A DNA stretch of 64,000 nt, taken from contig NZ_JAGSND010000014.1 in NCBI RefSeq assembly GCF_018128545.1, forward strand, positions 1 through 64,000, read 5' to 3'. How positions within the stretch are numbered: the stretch's first letter is position 1; the number at the start of each line of letters is the position of its first letter. This DNA is from Sinanaerobacter chloroacetimidivorans. Lineage in GTDB: Bacteria; Bacillota; Clostridia; Peptostreptococcales; Anaerovoracaceae. A program made the translations under genes and the position numbers. Shown here in pieces: positions 1 to 8,794 of the stretch. Under the pieces are notes generated by a model. The model saw nothing but the letters and a program-made list of their open reading frames with translations. It had not been told where the DNA came from and made no database searches.

Positions 1-109
1 TGTTTAATTCGAAATGCGTTTCCACAATTCATTCAAAATTTTTCATTTTGAGACTTGACTTTTAATAGTTAGTCTACACTGCCGTTAGTTGGCAGTAGTC
101 AATGATCAA

Positions 110-580
110 CTATTGCTGCAAGTTCCTGCATATCTGCGGCAATTCCTTTGACCAGGGCAGATATTTCTCGAGAATTTCAGGGCTATGAATGTTTATGTTT
201 GGAAGCTGCTCAAAAATGTATTACAGATATGGGAACGGATTCAGATCATTCTCCTTGGCCGTTTCAATTAAGCTATAAATTACTGCGCTAGCATCAGCTC
301 CCTTTAGAGTGTTAGAGAAAAGCCAGTTTTTCCGACCGATAACAAAGGGTTTGATGGATCGTTCCGCCCGATTGTTGCTGATTTCCAGCCGCCCGTCAAG
401 AAGGTAGCTTTCAAGATATTTTCTCTGCTTTAGGCTGTAGCTGATGGCTTCTCCAAGTTTGCTCTTAGGCAGCACAATCTGCTCATTTTTTTCTGCCCAT
501 GCAAAATATTCCTCAAGAAGAGGTTTCGCTTTCTTCTGGCGGCGTTTTGTCCGATCTTCAGGGAAATATCCCTGATTTCT
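110..580 (-). pseudogene. IS66-family transposase, C-terminal remnant
   Basis: Translating the minus strand gives the C-terminal part of an IS66 (DDE_Tnp_IS66) transposase, with the hallmark stretch NNRAERSIKPFVIGRKNW and downstream IYSLIETAKENDLNP. The reading frame is broken by an in-frame TAA at the codon after NPFPYL (about position 219), after which the same frame continues with YIFEQLPNINIHSPEILEKY to a natural end at 110. The upstream frame is closed by a TGA near 581, so the N-terminal two thirds and the accessory IS66 genes are absent. It is a dead fragment. Confidence 0.85.
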
Positions 581-599
581 TCATTGGAGCGCATTTACT

Positions 600-955
600 C
601 ATTTGTCTGCATGAATGCAATTCATTACAAAATCAGAGAAAATCATCAAATTGTTTCTAAAGCAGCTTGGCATCGTCATTTGAAAACACGGATTTGGTCT
701 TTGTAACCTTCTTGAACTGACCGGTGAAGTCCCTCGATAAATTCTGGTGAATGATGCACCTTTGATTTCGGCTTTTGGATATACCGCACCTATGGCTTCT
801 CTAAATCCGTTAAGTCCATCTACACAGAATAGATATACATACGCCTCGACTTTTAATTCATTCAGGACTCAAAGCCAGAATTTGCTGCTATCATTTTCAC
901 CAATCCAAATACCAAAATCTCCCCTGTTCGAAGACAGATTTGCAGGCTGATCCCG
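600..955 (-). pseudogene. IS256 (mutator)-family transposase remnant
   Basis: The minus strand encodes fragments typical of the IS256/mutator catalytic core: GIWIGENDSSKFW, then after an in-frame stop VLNELKVEAYVYLFCVDGLNGF and REAIGAVYPKAEI, then, only after a frameshift, CIIHQ. A family member would continue for about 150 more residues, which are replaced by unrelated or scrambled sequence. It abuts the IS66 remnant below 600 and an HTH fragment above 960, so several elements have inserted into and eroded one another. The fragment edges are approximate. Confidence 0.75.
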
Positions 956-962
956 TTAATTC

Positions 963-1132
963 TGCTCCGTAGAAAGTTGTTTAATCCATTTGTAAATAGT
1001 CATATCTGATACGACATACTCGCGACTCAAGTAGGATACTGACTTGCCTGAGCGATAAAGGTCTACAATTTGCTGTTTGAATTCGTCCGAATATCGGACA
1101 CCGTTTTTTGAAACTGTTTGACACGCACCATT
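963..1132 (-). pseudogene. IS3-type transposase OrfA (HTH) remnant
   Basis: The minus strand starts ATG-GTG behind an AAAAAGGA ribosome site at about 1132. After a one-base frame change it reads VRYSDEFKQQIVDLYRSGKS and then VSYLSREYVVSDMTIYKWIK to a stop near 963. This is the helix-turn-helix module of IS3-family OrfA proteins. The frameshift near the start and the absence of any OrfB downstream make it non-functional. Family assignment at the level of IS3-like is firm, but the subgroup cannot be set from this much sequence. Confidence 0.65.
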
Positions 1133-1240
1133 CCTTTTTAAATTTTAACCTGTTAAACTTCTCGTGGCTACACTTATATACTAGCACCAGTACCTATAAA
1201 TAATAAATAATATATCAAATTTCAACAGAGCTTATTATCT

Positions 1241-2296
1241 GAGGAAATTGCATAATTCCTCAATCATTGAAAAACTGAATAAAATTTCGTGCTAACAAAA
1301 AGGATTTTACCCCTTTATGTCGAATATAGTAAGTGACTTAATCAAACCATCCGAAAGGAGTAAAATCTCTCACTATGTATATTCGACAAGAAACGCTGTT
1401 TTCCTTTGAAGAAATTTTAAAATTTCAGAAGGAAACCAGACTTGAATTGATTTTTTCCAAGTTGGACCTTTCCAAGTTATCAAAGAAGCTTGGAAAATCC
1501 AGCTATGCCAGAGGACCTAAAGGCTATTGTGTTATGAATCTGATCTATGCACTCATCGCGATGCAGGTTGAAAGGATTCCCACAATGAAGGATTTGGTTC
1601 AAAAGCTGAACGAGAATCCAGTCCTCCGTTACAACTGTGGTTTTGATATTCTTGGAAGTGTTCCATCCGAATCCACCTTCAGCAGATTCATGAGCGGACT
1701 TTCTTTGTCTGACGAGCTTTCCTCCTTGTTCAGGAAGATTGTCCTTCAGGTTTTCAGCCAATTTGCTCGGCAGGCTATCCAATGACCTATTATGGCGTAG
1801 ACGGAGATTATCTGAAATTCAGATGCCCTCACGTTACAGGCCACTGCGATTGCCCGTTCGGTAGCAACTGGTGCTCCAATTCAAACTATGGATTAACCAC
1901 GAAAATCAACTGGAAACAAAATCCCAGACATTACGGCTATCCATACAGAGGTTCTAAAAACTGGCAAAAGCTTTACAATTCGAGGACTTCCGTTGAGCGT
2001 ATGTTTTTCCGGATGAAGGATTATCTCAATCTTGATAACATCCGATCGAAAGGAATTCTCAAGGCAAAAGAGTATGCGCTTTTAAACTGTATTGCTCTGG
2101 TTGCCGGAACCATTGCAGTAAACTAATTTTCAATCAAAACAGATTACACCGCAATGCGGTCTGTTTGTGATACATCAAATCATTGGGAAATACCATATTT
2201 ACAGTCTGAAATTGAATTCAAATTCAAATTTCATAGTTCTATATTAATATGTTTTGTTTTTTAAATTAACCGGATTTGTAATTATGCAATTTCCTC
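1241..2296 (+). mobile_element. Internally deleted IS1182-like element with intact ends
   Basis: A perfect 17-bp terminal inverted repeat begins GAGGAAATTGCATAATT at 1241-1257 and is mirrored at 2280-2296. It is flanked on both sides by the tetranucleotide ATCT (1237-1240 and 2297-2300), a 4-bp target duplication. The element is only 1,056 bp, against roughly 1.5-1.9 kb for autonomous relatives, because the middle of the transposase is missing. With intact ends it could in principle still be moved by a transposase supplied in trans. Its right end sits 9 bp upstream of the -35 box of the flippase promoter. Confidence 0.85.
1375..2126 (+). pseudogene. IS1182-like transposase, internally deleted
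   Basis: The first frame (1375-1785, 136 aa) is the N-terminal DUF772-type region, starting MYIRQETLFSFEEIL. The second (1782-2126, 114 aa) is the C-terminal part of the DDE domain, with YYGVDGDYLKFRCPH and the terminal RTSVERMFFRMKDYLNLDN. They overlap by 4 bp in different frames. Together they give about 250 residues, where the family has roughly 450-500, so about 0.6 kb carrying the first catalytic aspartates has been lost at the junction near 1780. The product cannot be an active transposase. Confidence 0.8.
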
Positions 2297-2305
2297 ATCT
2301 AAGCA

Positions 2306-2334
2306 TTTACTGATAATAAAAAATAAAGTATAAT
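2306..2334 (+). promoter_or_regulatory. Sigma-A-type promoter of the flippase/glycan operon
   Basis: TTTACT (2306-2311) and TATAAT (2329-2334) are separated by 17 bp, 35 bp upstream of an AGGAGG ribosome site and the start codon at 2375. This is the only good promoter seen ahead of the plus-strand glycan genes. The IS right end lies immediately upstream, so no upstream activator sites are left from the original locus beyond 2297. Confidence 0.6.
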
Positions 2335-2374
2335 AAATAGAGACAAAGGGGCACTATACCCATTAGGAGGATAA

Positions 2375-3892
2375 ATGAAAACTATTGCTCAGACTGCAGT
2401 TTTGATGTCTATTTTAACCTTAGGATCAAAACTTTTAGGTTTTTTAAGAGAAATGGTAATGGCAGGTCTTTTTGGCGCAAATTATATAACAGATGCATAT
2501 GTAATGGCACAAACAATTCCCAGCATTATATTTGCAGGAATTTTTGGTTCAATTGCAATAGCATATATGCCGCTGTATTCTAAAAAAATTGAGAAAGAAG
2601 GTAACAATTCTGCTAATCTATTTACAAGCCAAATTTTAAATATATTATTGATTACGTCAATTTTTTCATCTGTTTTAGGTATCTTTTTCTCAAATGCTAT
2701 TGTTGGCATTTTTGCAAGAGGGTTTCAAGGAGAAGTTGCACAATTAACAAGTTTTTATATAAAGGTGACTTTCTCTTATGTAGTATTTTCTTCTGTTGCA
2801 AGCATTTTAGATAGTTATTTACAATATAAAAATGTATTTTTACAACAAATTATCATTGGATACGCGCAAAACATTATTATAATAGGTGTTATTATAATAA
2901 GTGCTTATACAACATATTATTTTTTAATTTTTGGTTTATTAATCGGATATATTATAAGAGCTATTTTAATATGGTTACTTGCTAATAGAAAAGAGTATAA
3001 ATATTATTTTAAATTTAATATCAAAGAAACTCTTAAAGTAATATTACCATTAACCATACCCGTTTTCATTGGGAGCAGTTTCACCCAAATAAATATGTTT
3101 GTCGATAAGTCTTTAGCTTCAGGGTTAAAAGAAGGTAGTGTTGCAGCTCTAAATTATGCTACACTTCTCAATACCATGGTTTTAGCTTTGTCTGTGTCAA
3201 TTCTAACAACAATTGTTTATCCTAAAATAACACAAGCATATTCATTAAACGATAATCAAAAATTAAATAGTATTATTCAAAGGAGTTTTACTGTTATATA
3301 CATGATTGCCCTTCCTTTTTCAATGGGGGCAATTTTATATAGTAAGGAAATTGTTCAAATTGTATTTGAACGAGGAGCATTTAATTCAAATGCAACATAT
3401 CTAACTGAAACAGCATATATGTACTATTCCATAGGCCTACTTTTCATGGCTATAAATGAATTATTGATAAGAATATATTATTCAAAACAAGATATGAAAT
3501 CGCCAATGCTATTTAGTGCTGTTTGTGTTTTCATTAATATAATACTAAGTTTAATTTTTATAAAAAGTATGGGGCATAATGGCCTAGCACTTGCTACAAG
3601 TATAGCAACAATAAGTAATTCCGTGCTATTATATTTAGGTATAAAAAAGCATACAAGTATAAATATTATTCAATCCAAAATTAAAATTTTTAAAATAACT
3701 GTTGCAGCTACATTGTCAATAATTATATCATATATAGTGTATCTATTTATTAATTCACTATTTGTTGATAAAATAATAATACTTAAACTAGGTTTGACAA
3801 TTATTCTAGCTATAATTATATATTTGATTTTATTGAAAATACTTAATATAAAAGAAATAACAAATATCAAGCAAATTATCTTCAAACAATAA
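2375..3892 (+). CDS. murJ: MVF-family lipid flippase (MurJ-like)
   Basis: This is a 505-aa polytopic membrane protein with about 13-14 hydrophobic segments. The N-terminus (LTLGSKLLGFLREMVMAGLFGA) is characteristic of MurJ/MviN proteins of the MOP exporter superfamily, which flip undecaprenyl-linked precursors across the cytoplasmic membrane. The start is fixed by AGGAGG seven bases ahead of ATG. It is first in a plus-strand operon of glycan genes, so it may serve as the Wzx-type flippase for that polysaccharide, not as the essential lipid II flippase. The sequence alone cannot decide between the two. The gene is very AT-rich, like its downstream neighbours, and is separated from them by an inserted IS at 3939-5554. 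Confidence 0.85.
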   Translation: MKTIAQTAVLMSILTLGSKLLGFLREMVMAGLFGANYITDAYVMAQTIPSIIFAGIFGSIAIAYMPLYSKKIEKEGNNSANLFTSQILNILLITSIFSSVLGIFFSNAIVGIFARGFQGEVAQLTSFYIKVTFSYVVFSSVASILDSYLQYKNVFLQQIIIGYAQNIIIIGVIIISAYTTYYFLIFGLLIGYIIRAILIWLLANRKEYKYYFKFNIKETLKVILPLTIPVFIGSSFTQINMFVDKSLASGLKEGSVAALNYATLLNTMVLALSVSILTTIVYPKITQAYSLNDNQKLNSIIQRSFTVIYMIALPFSMGAILYSKEIVQIVFERGAFNSNATYLTETAYMYYSIGLLFMAINELLIRIYYSKQDMKSPMLFSAVCVFINIILSLIFIKSMGHNGLALATSIATISNSVLLYLGIKKHTSINIIQSKIKIFKITVAATLSIIISYIVYLFINSLFVDKIIILKLGLTIILAIIIYLILLKILNIKEITNIKQIIFKQ

Positions 3893-3938
3893 TTCAGATT
3901 TTATTGTGAAGGTAGGTTATTGTTTGCTCTATTAATTA

Positions 3939-5554
3939 GGGGCTGCTGAATAATCCGATACACGTTGAAAACATTGAGTTTATCGCCATTTTCTGATATA
4001 ATAAGTGCAAGGAAAACAGATGAAAAATCGAAAAAGCTTGCACTTCAGTCACCGAAGATGGGAGAAAAGTCATGTATAAGAACAACGCAGGTCAAACAAC
4101 ATTGTTTGATGATTCAACAAACTTTATCGGCGCAAAATTGAATCCTGAGAATCGCTGGGTTAAGATGGCAGCGTTGATTCCCTGGGATCTGCTGGACTAA
4201 AAATATAACGAACAATTCCAGAACAAGAAAGTTGGAAATTTAGCCAAAGCCGCCCGAATGGCACTCGGATCCCATATTATCAAGGAAAAGTTTGCAATTT
4301 CGGATGAAGAAACCGTTGAGCATATCAAGGAAAGCCCATATTTACAATGGTTTATCGGATTGCCGGAATTCACGGACAAAGCTCCTTTCGATGCGAGCAC
4401 CATGACGTGGTTCCGAAAAAGGCTCACAAAAGAAATGCTTGCGGAAGTCAATTCATACATCATCAATGATGGTAAGAAAAGCAAAGACGATGATAATCAA
4501 CGTGGACCCGGACAGAAAAGCAGATGCAATGACGAGGAAAATACAGCCATTGAGAACAAAGGTACACTCATACTCGATGCGACCTGTGCACCGGCAGATA
4601 TTAAATTTCCAACGGATGTATCATTGCTCAATGAGGCAAGAGAAAAGCTTGAGAATATGGTTAAAAGTCTTCACCAGCAATCAGGTCAAGGCAAGAAACC
4701 GAGAACATACAAAAAGAGGGCCAGAAGAAATTATCTCCGCTTTGCCCGAAGCAAACGGCCGACAATCAAAAAAATCCGCAAGGCAATCAAGCAGCAGCTT
4801 GGTTATGTGAGTCGGAACATTAAAACTGTTGGACGGTTGCTGGAAGAAGGCCTGCACCTCTCGGAAAAAGAAGAATCGCTGTTTTCGACGATCAAAACCT
4901 TGTACCGACAGCAGGAAGAAATGTATCGGGATCGAAAACATCAGATTGAAAACCGGATTGTGAGCCTCAGCCAGCCTTGGGTAAGGCCGATTGTCCGTGG
5001 AAAGACAAATGCAGCGGTGGAGTTTGGAGCCAAGGTTTCAATCAGCATGGTTGATGGATATGCGCAGATCGAGAAGCTGGACTGGAATGCGTATAATGAA
5101 AGTACAACCCTGATTGAAAGCGTTGTGCGATATCGGGAAGACAAAGGATGCTATCCGGCAAGAATTCTTGCAGACAAGATTTACCGCACAAGAGACAACC
5201 TAAGCTACTGCAGTAGGAATCAAATCAATATGAATGGTCCGGAAGACCTCCCAAAATCAAGGCGATCTACAGAGAACAGTGTCTGCAGGAAAAATCTGAA
5301 GCAGGCGAAAGAAACGCTGTAGAGAGCAAGTTTGGTGAAGGTAAACGAACTTATGGATTGAACCGAATATATGCAAAGCGACAGGATACAAGCGAAACCA
5401 GCATCTATCTGGTGTTCCTTGTAATGAACCGGAAAAAAGACTTCGTGTCTTTTTATACTCAAATATCAACCCATGGAAAAACAGAGTTTTTCCATACAGT
5501 ATGATAAAAAACTGGGCGCTGATAAGCGTATAATGCGGATTATTCAGCAGCCCC
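3939..5554 (+). mobile_element. Degenerate IS5/IS1182-like insertion sequence
   Basis: The 19-bp inverted repeat GGGGCTGCTGAATAATCCG (3939-3957) is matched perfectly by its complement at 5536-5554. The ends are flanked by TAATTA on both sides (3933-3938 and 5555-5560), a 6-bp target duplication. The element is 1,616 bp and carries one plus-strand transposase gene, broken by a stop codon and frameshifts. It inserted between the flippase and the next glycan gene, splitting what was probably one transcript, but in the same orientation as the operon. Confidence 0.88.
4072..5533 (+). pseudogene. IS5/IS1182-type DDE transposase, inactivated
   Basis: The frame opens at ATG 4072 (MYKNNAGQTTLFDD), meets an in-frame TAA at 4198-4200 (after WDLLD), and continues in frame from 4201 for another 370 codons. 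DDE landmarks are visible: LILDATCAPADIKFP for the first Asp and LADKIYRTRDN for the second. The glutamate region (ERNAVESKFGEGKRTYGL) is reached only after a frameshift near 5235-5260, and another frameshift near 5430 is needed to reach the natural end NWALISV at 5533. At least three lesions show it is a pseudogene. Confidence 0.85.
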
Positions 5555-5587
5555 TAATTATTAAGTTTATAGTCATTGGAGAATGGA

Positions 5588-6529
5588 ATGAGAAAAATTG
5601 ATATTGATATTTTAAATATTAAGATAGCATTTGAAAAAATAATATATATTTTACTTCCCGAAAGAATATTTAGAAGTTTAAGGTATTTTGTTTGTTATAG
5701 ACATTGGTTTAAATTCAATGACCCAAAACTGTATTCAGAGAAAATCTGGTGGTTGAAATACTATAATAAAAAGTGTAACAAAGAATTACTTCAAAAATGT
5801 TACGACAAGCATAATGTAAGGGATTTCTATAAACAAGTGCTTGGGCCATTAGCTGAAAAATACCTAACGCAAGAATATGCAGTTTTTAATAATGCAAATG
5901 AAATCGATATAGAAAAACTACCAGACAGATTTATTCTAAAAGTAACTCAGGCTAATGGATTTAATATTATTTGCAAAGACAAGAAGAAACTGGATATGGA
6001 TAAGGCGCGAACTACTTTGAATAAATGGCTAGACCAGTCAAAGCGATCAGGGAGATTCTTAGATGAAGGGTACTTGTTTGACGGTAAGCCTCTAATCCAA
6101 TGTGAAGAACTATTAGAGGACGAAGATGGAAAAATTCCGAATGATTATAGAGTTCTTTGCTTCAATGGTGATCCTCAATATATCTGTGTTGATATAGATT
6201 CTATTGATCAAAATGGTGAAAAATCTGATTTTTATTTTAGAAATTTTTATGACACGGATTGGAACTTTATACCTCTATCCTATGGCAGACCTTTTAAAGA
6301 GGATGTTATTATAGAAAAGCCTCAAAATTTATTAGAAATGTTGAATGTTGCGAAAAAAGTATCTAAAGATTTTATATTTGTACGAGTCGACCTATATAAC
6401 TTTAACGGACGAATTGTATGTGGTGAATTAACATGGACACCGCAAGGGGGAACCGGAAAATTAGAACCAATTAGTTATGATAGAATATTAGGACAAAAAT
6501 TAACAATTCCTTCAAATATGAGGATATAA
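5588..6529 (+). CDS. TupA-like ATP-grasp protein
   Basis: This 313-aa protein belongs to the TupA-like ATP-grasp family, recognised from FNDPKLYSEKIWWLKYYNKK near the N-terminus, KVTQANGFNIICKDK, and the C-terminal nucleotide/metal region FVRVDLYNFNGRIVCGELTW. TupA of Bacillus makes the peptide part of teichuronopeptide. Family members in capsule loci probably ligate an amino acid or similar group to a sugar acid. The proposed start is ATG 5588, with GGAG at 5578-5581. A TTG at 5576 is possible but lacks a ribosome site. It heads the re-started operon after the IS. Uronic acids made by downstream genes would be plausible acceptors, which is inference. Confidence 0.8.
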   Translation: MRKIDIDILNIKIAFEKIIYILLPERIFRSLRYFVCYRHWFKFNDPKLYSEKIWWLKYYNKKCNKELLQKCYDKHNVRDFYKQVLGPLAEKYLTQEYAVFNNANEIDIEKLPDRFILKVTQANGFNIICKDKKKLDMDKARTTLNKWLDQSKRSGRFLDEGYLFDGKPLIQCEELLEDEDGKIPNDYRVLCFNGDPQYICVDIDSIDQNGEKSDFYFRNFYDTDWNFIPLSYGRPFKEDVIIEKPQNLLEMLNVAKKVSKDFIFVRVDLYNFNGRIVCGELTWTPQGGTGKLEPISYDRILGQKLTIPSNMRI

Positions 6530-6543
6530 GCAGGAGAAATTAA

Positions 6544-7635
6544 ATGATTAGAATAGCATTAATTGGTTGTGGGCGTATTTCCTATAAACATATACAAGCT
6601 ATAATTCAAAACAAAGAAAAATTACAGCTAGTTGCAGTGTGTGATAAGTTTATAGACAGAGCAGAAAACAGAGCTAGTGAGTATTTCAATGAAACTAATC
6701 AAATTGTTGAAATTTTTACAGAATATAAGCACATGCTAGATGAAATTAGTTGTGATTTAATTTCCATATGTACAGAAAGTGGGTATCATTCTGATATTGC
6801 TATTAATTGCATGAATAAAGGTAAGCATATTATAGTTGAAAAGCCAATGGCCTTATCTAAATTTGATTCAGTGAGGATGTTAGAAACTGCTAAGTTTAAT
6901 GATGTGAAACTCTGTGTATCTCATCAAAATAGATTTAACCCTTGTATACAGAAATTAAGAGAAGCAATTGAGCAAGGTAGGTTTGGCCGAATCTTTGCTG
7001 GAAATGCACGCGTTTATTGGAATAGAGGAGAGGATTACTATGCACAAGCGTTATGGCGTGGATCATACAGACTAGATGGAGGCTGCCTGATGAATCAGTG
7101 TATTCATAATATTGATCTATTACAGTGGATGCTGGGTGGAGATGTTGATTGGGTACATGGTCATGTGTCTAATTTTATGCATCCCTATATCGAAGCTGAG
7201 GATTATGGAAGTATTCAAATAAAGTTTAATAATGGAGCCATTGGTAATGTTGAAGGAACTGTATGTACCTATAATAAGAACTTAGAGGAAACGCTTACAA
7301 TTATAGGCGAAAAGGGTATTGTAACAATAGGGGGATTAGCAGTAAATAAAATACTAACGTGGAGATTCCAAGACAATGGAGATAATGAAGAAGAAAAGAT
7401 TAAAGTGTTCAATGAAGAAGTGGAATCAATATATGGAAATGGACATGCTTTTCTATACCAAGATATGATTGAAGCCATTAACAATGAAAGAGAACCTTAT
7501 ATTAATGGCTATGAAGGTAAAAAAGCGATGGAAATTATACTAGCGGCTTACCTATCGGATAAGGAAGAAAGAAGAGTTTCATTTCCAATAAAGGATATAA
7601 ATTCTGAAGATTTTACAAAGCAAAGGGAAGGATAG
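6544..7635 (+). CDS. Gfo/Idh/MocA oxidoreductase, likely nucleotide-sugar 3-dehydrogenase (WlbA/WbpB type)
   Basis: This 363-aa NAD(P)-dependent oxidoreductase has an N-terminal Rossmann fold (RIALIGCGRISYKHI), the family motif VEKPMALS near residue 100, and a substrate domain with GGCLMNQCIHNIDLLQWMLG, which carries the conserved histidine. WlbA/WbpB proteins oxidise C3 of UDP-GlcNAc uronic acid before transamination. The presence of a 6-dehydrogenase, an aminotransferase and a WlbB-like acetyltransferase within 5 kb supports that role. It starts 14 bp after the TupA-like gene with AGGAG ahead of the ATG. The exact sugar is inferred from context. Confidence 0.8.
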   Translation: MIRIALIGCGRISYKHIQAIIQNKEKLQLVAVCDKFIDRAENRASEYFNETNQIVEIFTEYKHMLDEISCDLISICTESGYHSDIAINCMNKGKHIIVEKPMALSKFDSVRMLETAKFNDVKLCVSHQNRFNPCIQKLREAIEQGRFGRIFAGNARVYWNRGEDYYAQALWRGSYRLDGGCLMNQCIHNIDLLQWMLGGDVDWVHGHVSNFMHPYIEAEDYGSIQIKFNNGAIGNVEGTVCTYNKNLEETLTIIGEKGIVTIGGLAVNKILTWRFQDNGDNEEEKIKVFNEEVESIYGNGHAFLYQDMIEAINNEREPYINGYEGKKAMEIILAAYLSDKEERRVSFPIKDINSEDFTKQREG

Positions 7636-7638
7636 ATA

Positions 7639-8781
7639 TTGAACATTCTACACATAGCTTTAGCCAGTGCTTTTACTGAGGGAATGACTTATCAAGAGAA
7701 TTTCTTAATAGAACAGAATCTAATCGATGGACATAATGTAACTATTATTACTGACTGTCATAAATTTGTTAATGGAAAGATGGTTATATGTGAAGAAGAA
7801 TATTCAAAAATGAGAAATGGAGCTACATTAATACGACTGCCATATGATCGTATAATAAATAGTTTTGTTTCTGGAAAAGTAAGAAAATCATCTAAATTAA
7901 AAAATATTATAGAATTAATAAGGCCTGACGTTATATTATTTCATGGTTTGGCTTCATGGGAATTGTATACTGTAGCTGATTATAAACAGAAGAACCCTAG
8001 CATAAAATTATATGCGGATAGTCATGCTGATTATTATACGTCTGCAACAAATTGGTTGTCGAAATATCTTTTACATGGATTTTTTTATAGAAAAATAATT
8101 AAAGATTGTCTTTTTTATATAGATAAAATATTTTATATTTCTGTCAACTGTAGAGTTGTACTTAAGGATTTATACAAAGTTCCAGAGAAAAGAATGGAAT
8201 TTTTGCCTCTGGGAGGGATAATATTAGATAATAATATTAAAGAGAAAAATAACAAATTAATAAGAAGAAAATTAAACCTTACAAATGACGATATTTTTTT
8301 AGTTCATGCTGGTAAGTTAGATAAAAATAAAAAAACTATTCAGCTTTTGAATGAGTTTTCAAAAGTAAAATCAGATAAACTAAAATTAGGAGTTATAGGT
8401 AGCGTTTCTGAAGATATAAAGGAGACATTTTATAATTGCATAAAGTCTGATCAAAGAATAACCTATCTCGGTTGGAAGTCATCTGATGAAATAACAAATT
8501 ATTTAAATGCATGTGATATATATATCCAACCGGGTAAAGTTTCGGCCTTAGCTGCTAACGCTATTTGTGCGGGTGCTGCCGTAATTTTAAATGATGTACC
8601 TGATTATAAACCATTTGTTATTAATAATGGCTGGCTGATAAAAGAGACTGCAGAAATAATTAAAATTTTAGAGTGCATAAAAGATGATAGAGAGAAAATA
8701 CAACGCATGAAAGTGCAATCCATTGCCATAGCTAAAAAATACTTAGATTATAATCTAATATCACAACGTTTGTATTTCTAA
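7639..8781 (+). CDS. Glycosyltransferase, GT4-like (GT-B fold)
   Basis: This 380-aa protein resembles family-4 glycosyltransferases. The C-terminal nucleotide-sugar half has LVHAGKLDKNKKTIQLL, the beta-alpha segment ITYLGWKSSDEITNYLNACD and the IYIQPGKVSALAANAICAGA region where GT4 proteins carry the E-x7-E motif. Here the first glutamate is absent (QPGKVSALAANA), so activity or donor choice may differ from classical members. Translation probably starts at TTG 7639, preceded by GGGAAGGA, three bases after the upstream gene stop. It presumably adds one of the locus-specific sugars, but donor and linkage are unknown. Confidence 0.75.
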   Translation: MNILHIALASAFTEGMTYQENFLIEQNLIDGHNVTIITDCHKFVNGKMVICEEEYSKMRNGATLIRLPYDRIINSFVSGKVRKSSKLKNIIELIRPDVILFHGLASWELYTVADYKQKNPSIKLYADSHADYYTSATNWLSKYLLHGFFYRKIIKDCLFYIDKIFYISVNCRVVLKDLYKVPEKRMEFLPLGGIILDNNIKEKNNKLIRRKLNLTNDDIFLVHAGKLDKNKKTIQLLNEFSKVKSDKLKLGVIGSVSEDIKETFYNCIKSDQRITYLGWKSSDEITNYLNACDIYIQPGKVSALAANAICAGAAVILNDVPDYKPFVINNGWLIKETAEIIKILECIKDDREKIQRMKVQSIAIAKKYLDYNLISQRLYF

Positions 8782-8794
8782 CAGGAGGAGTATT

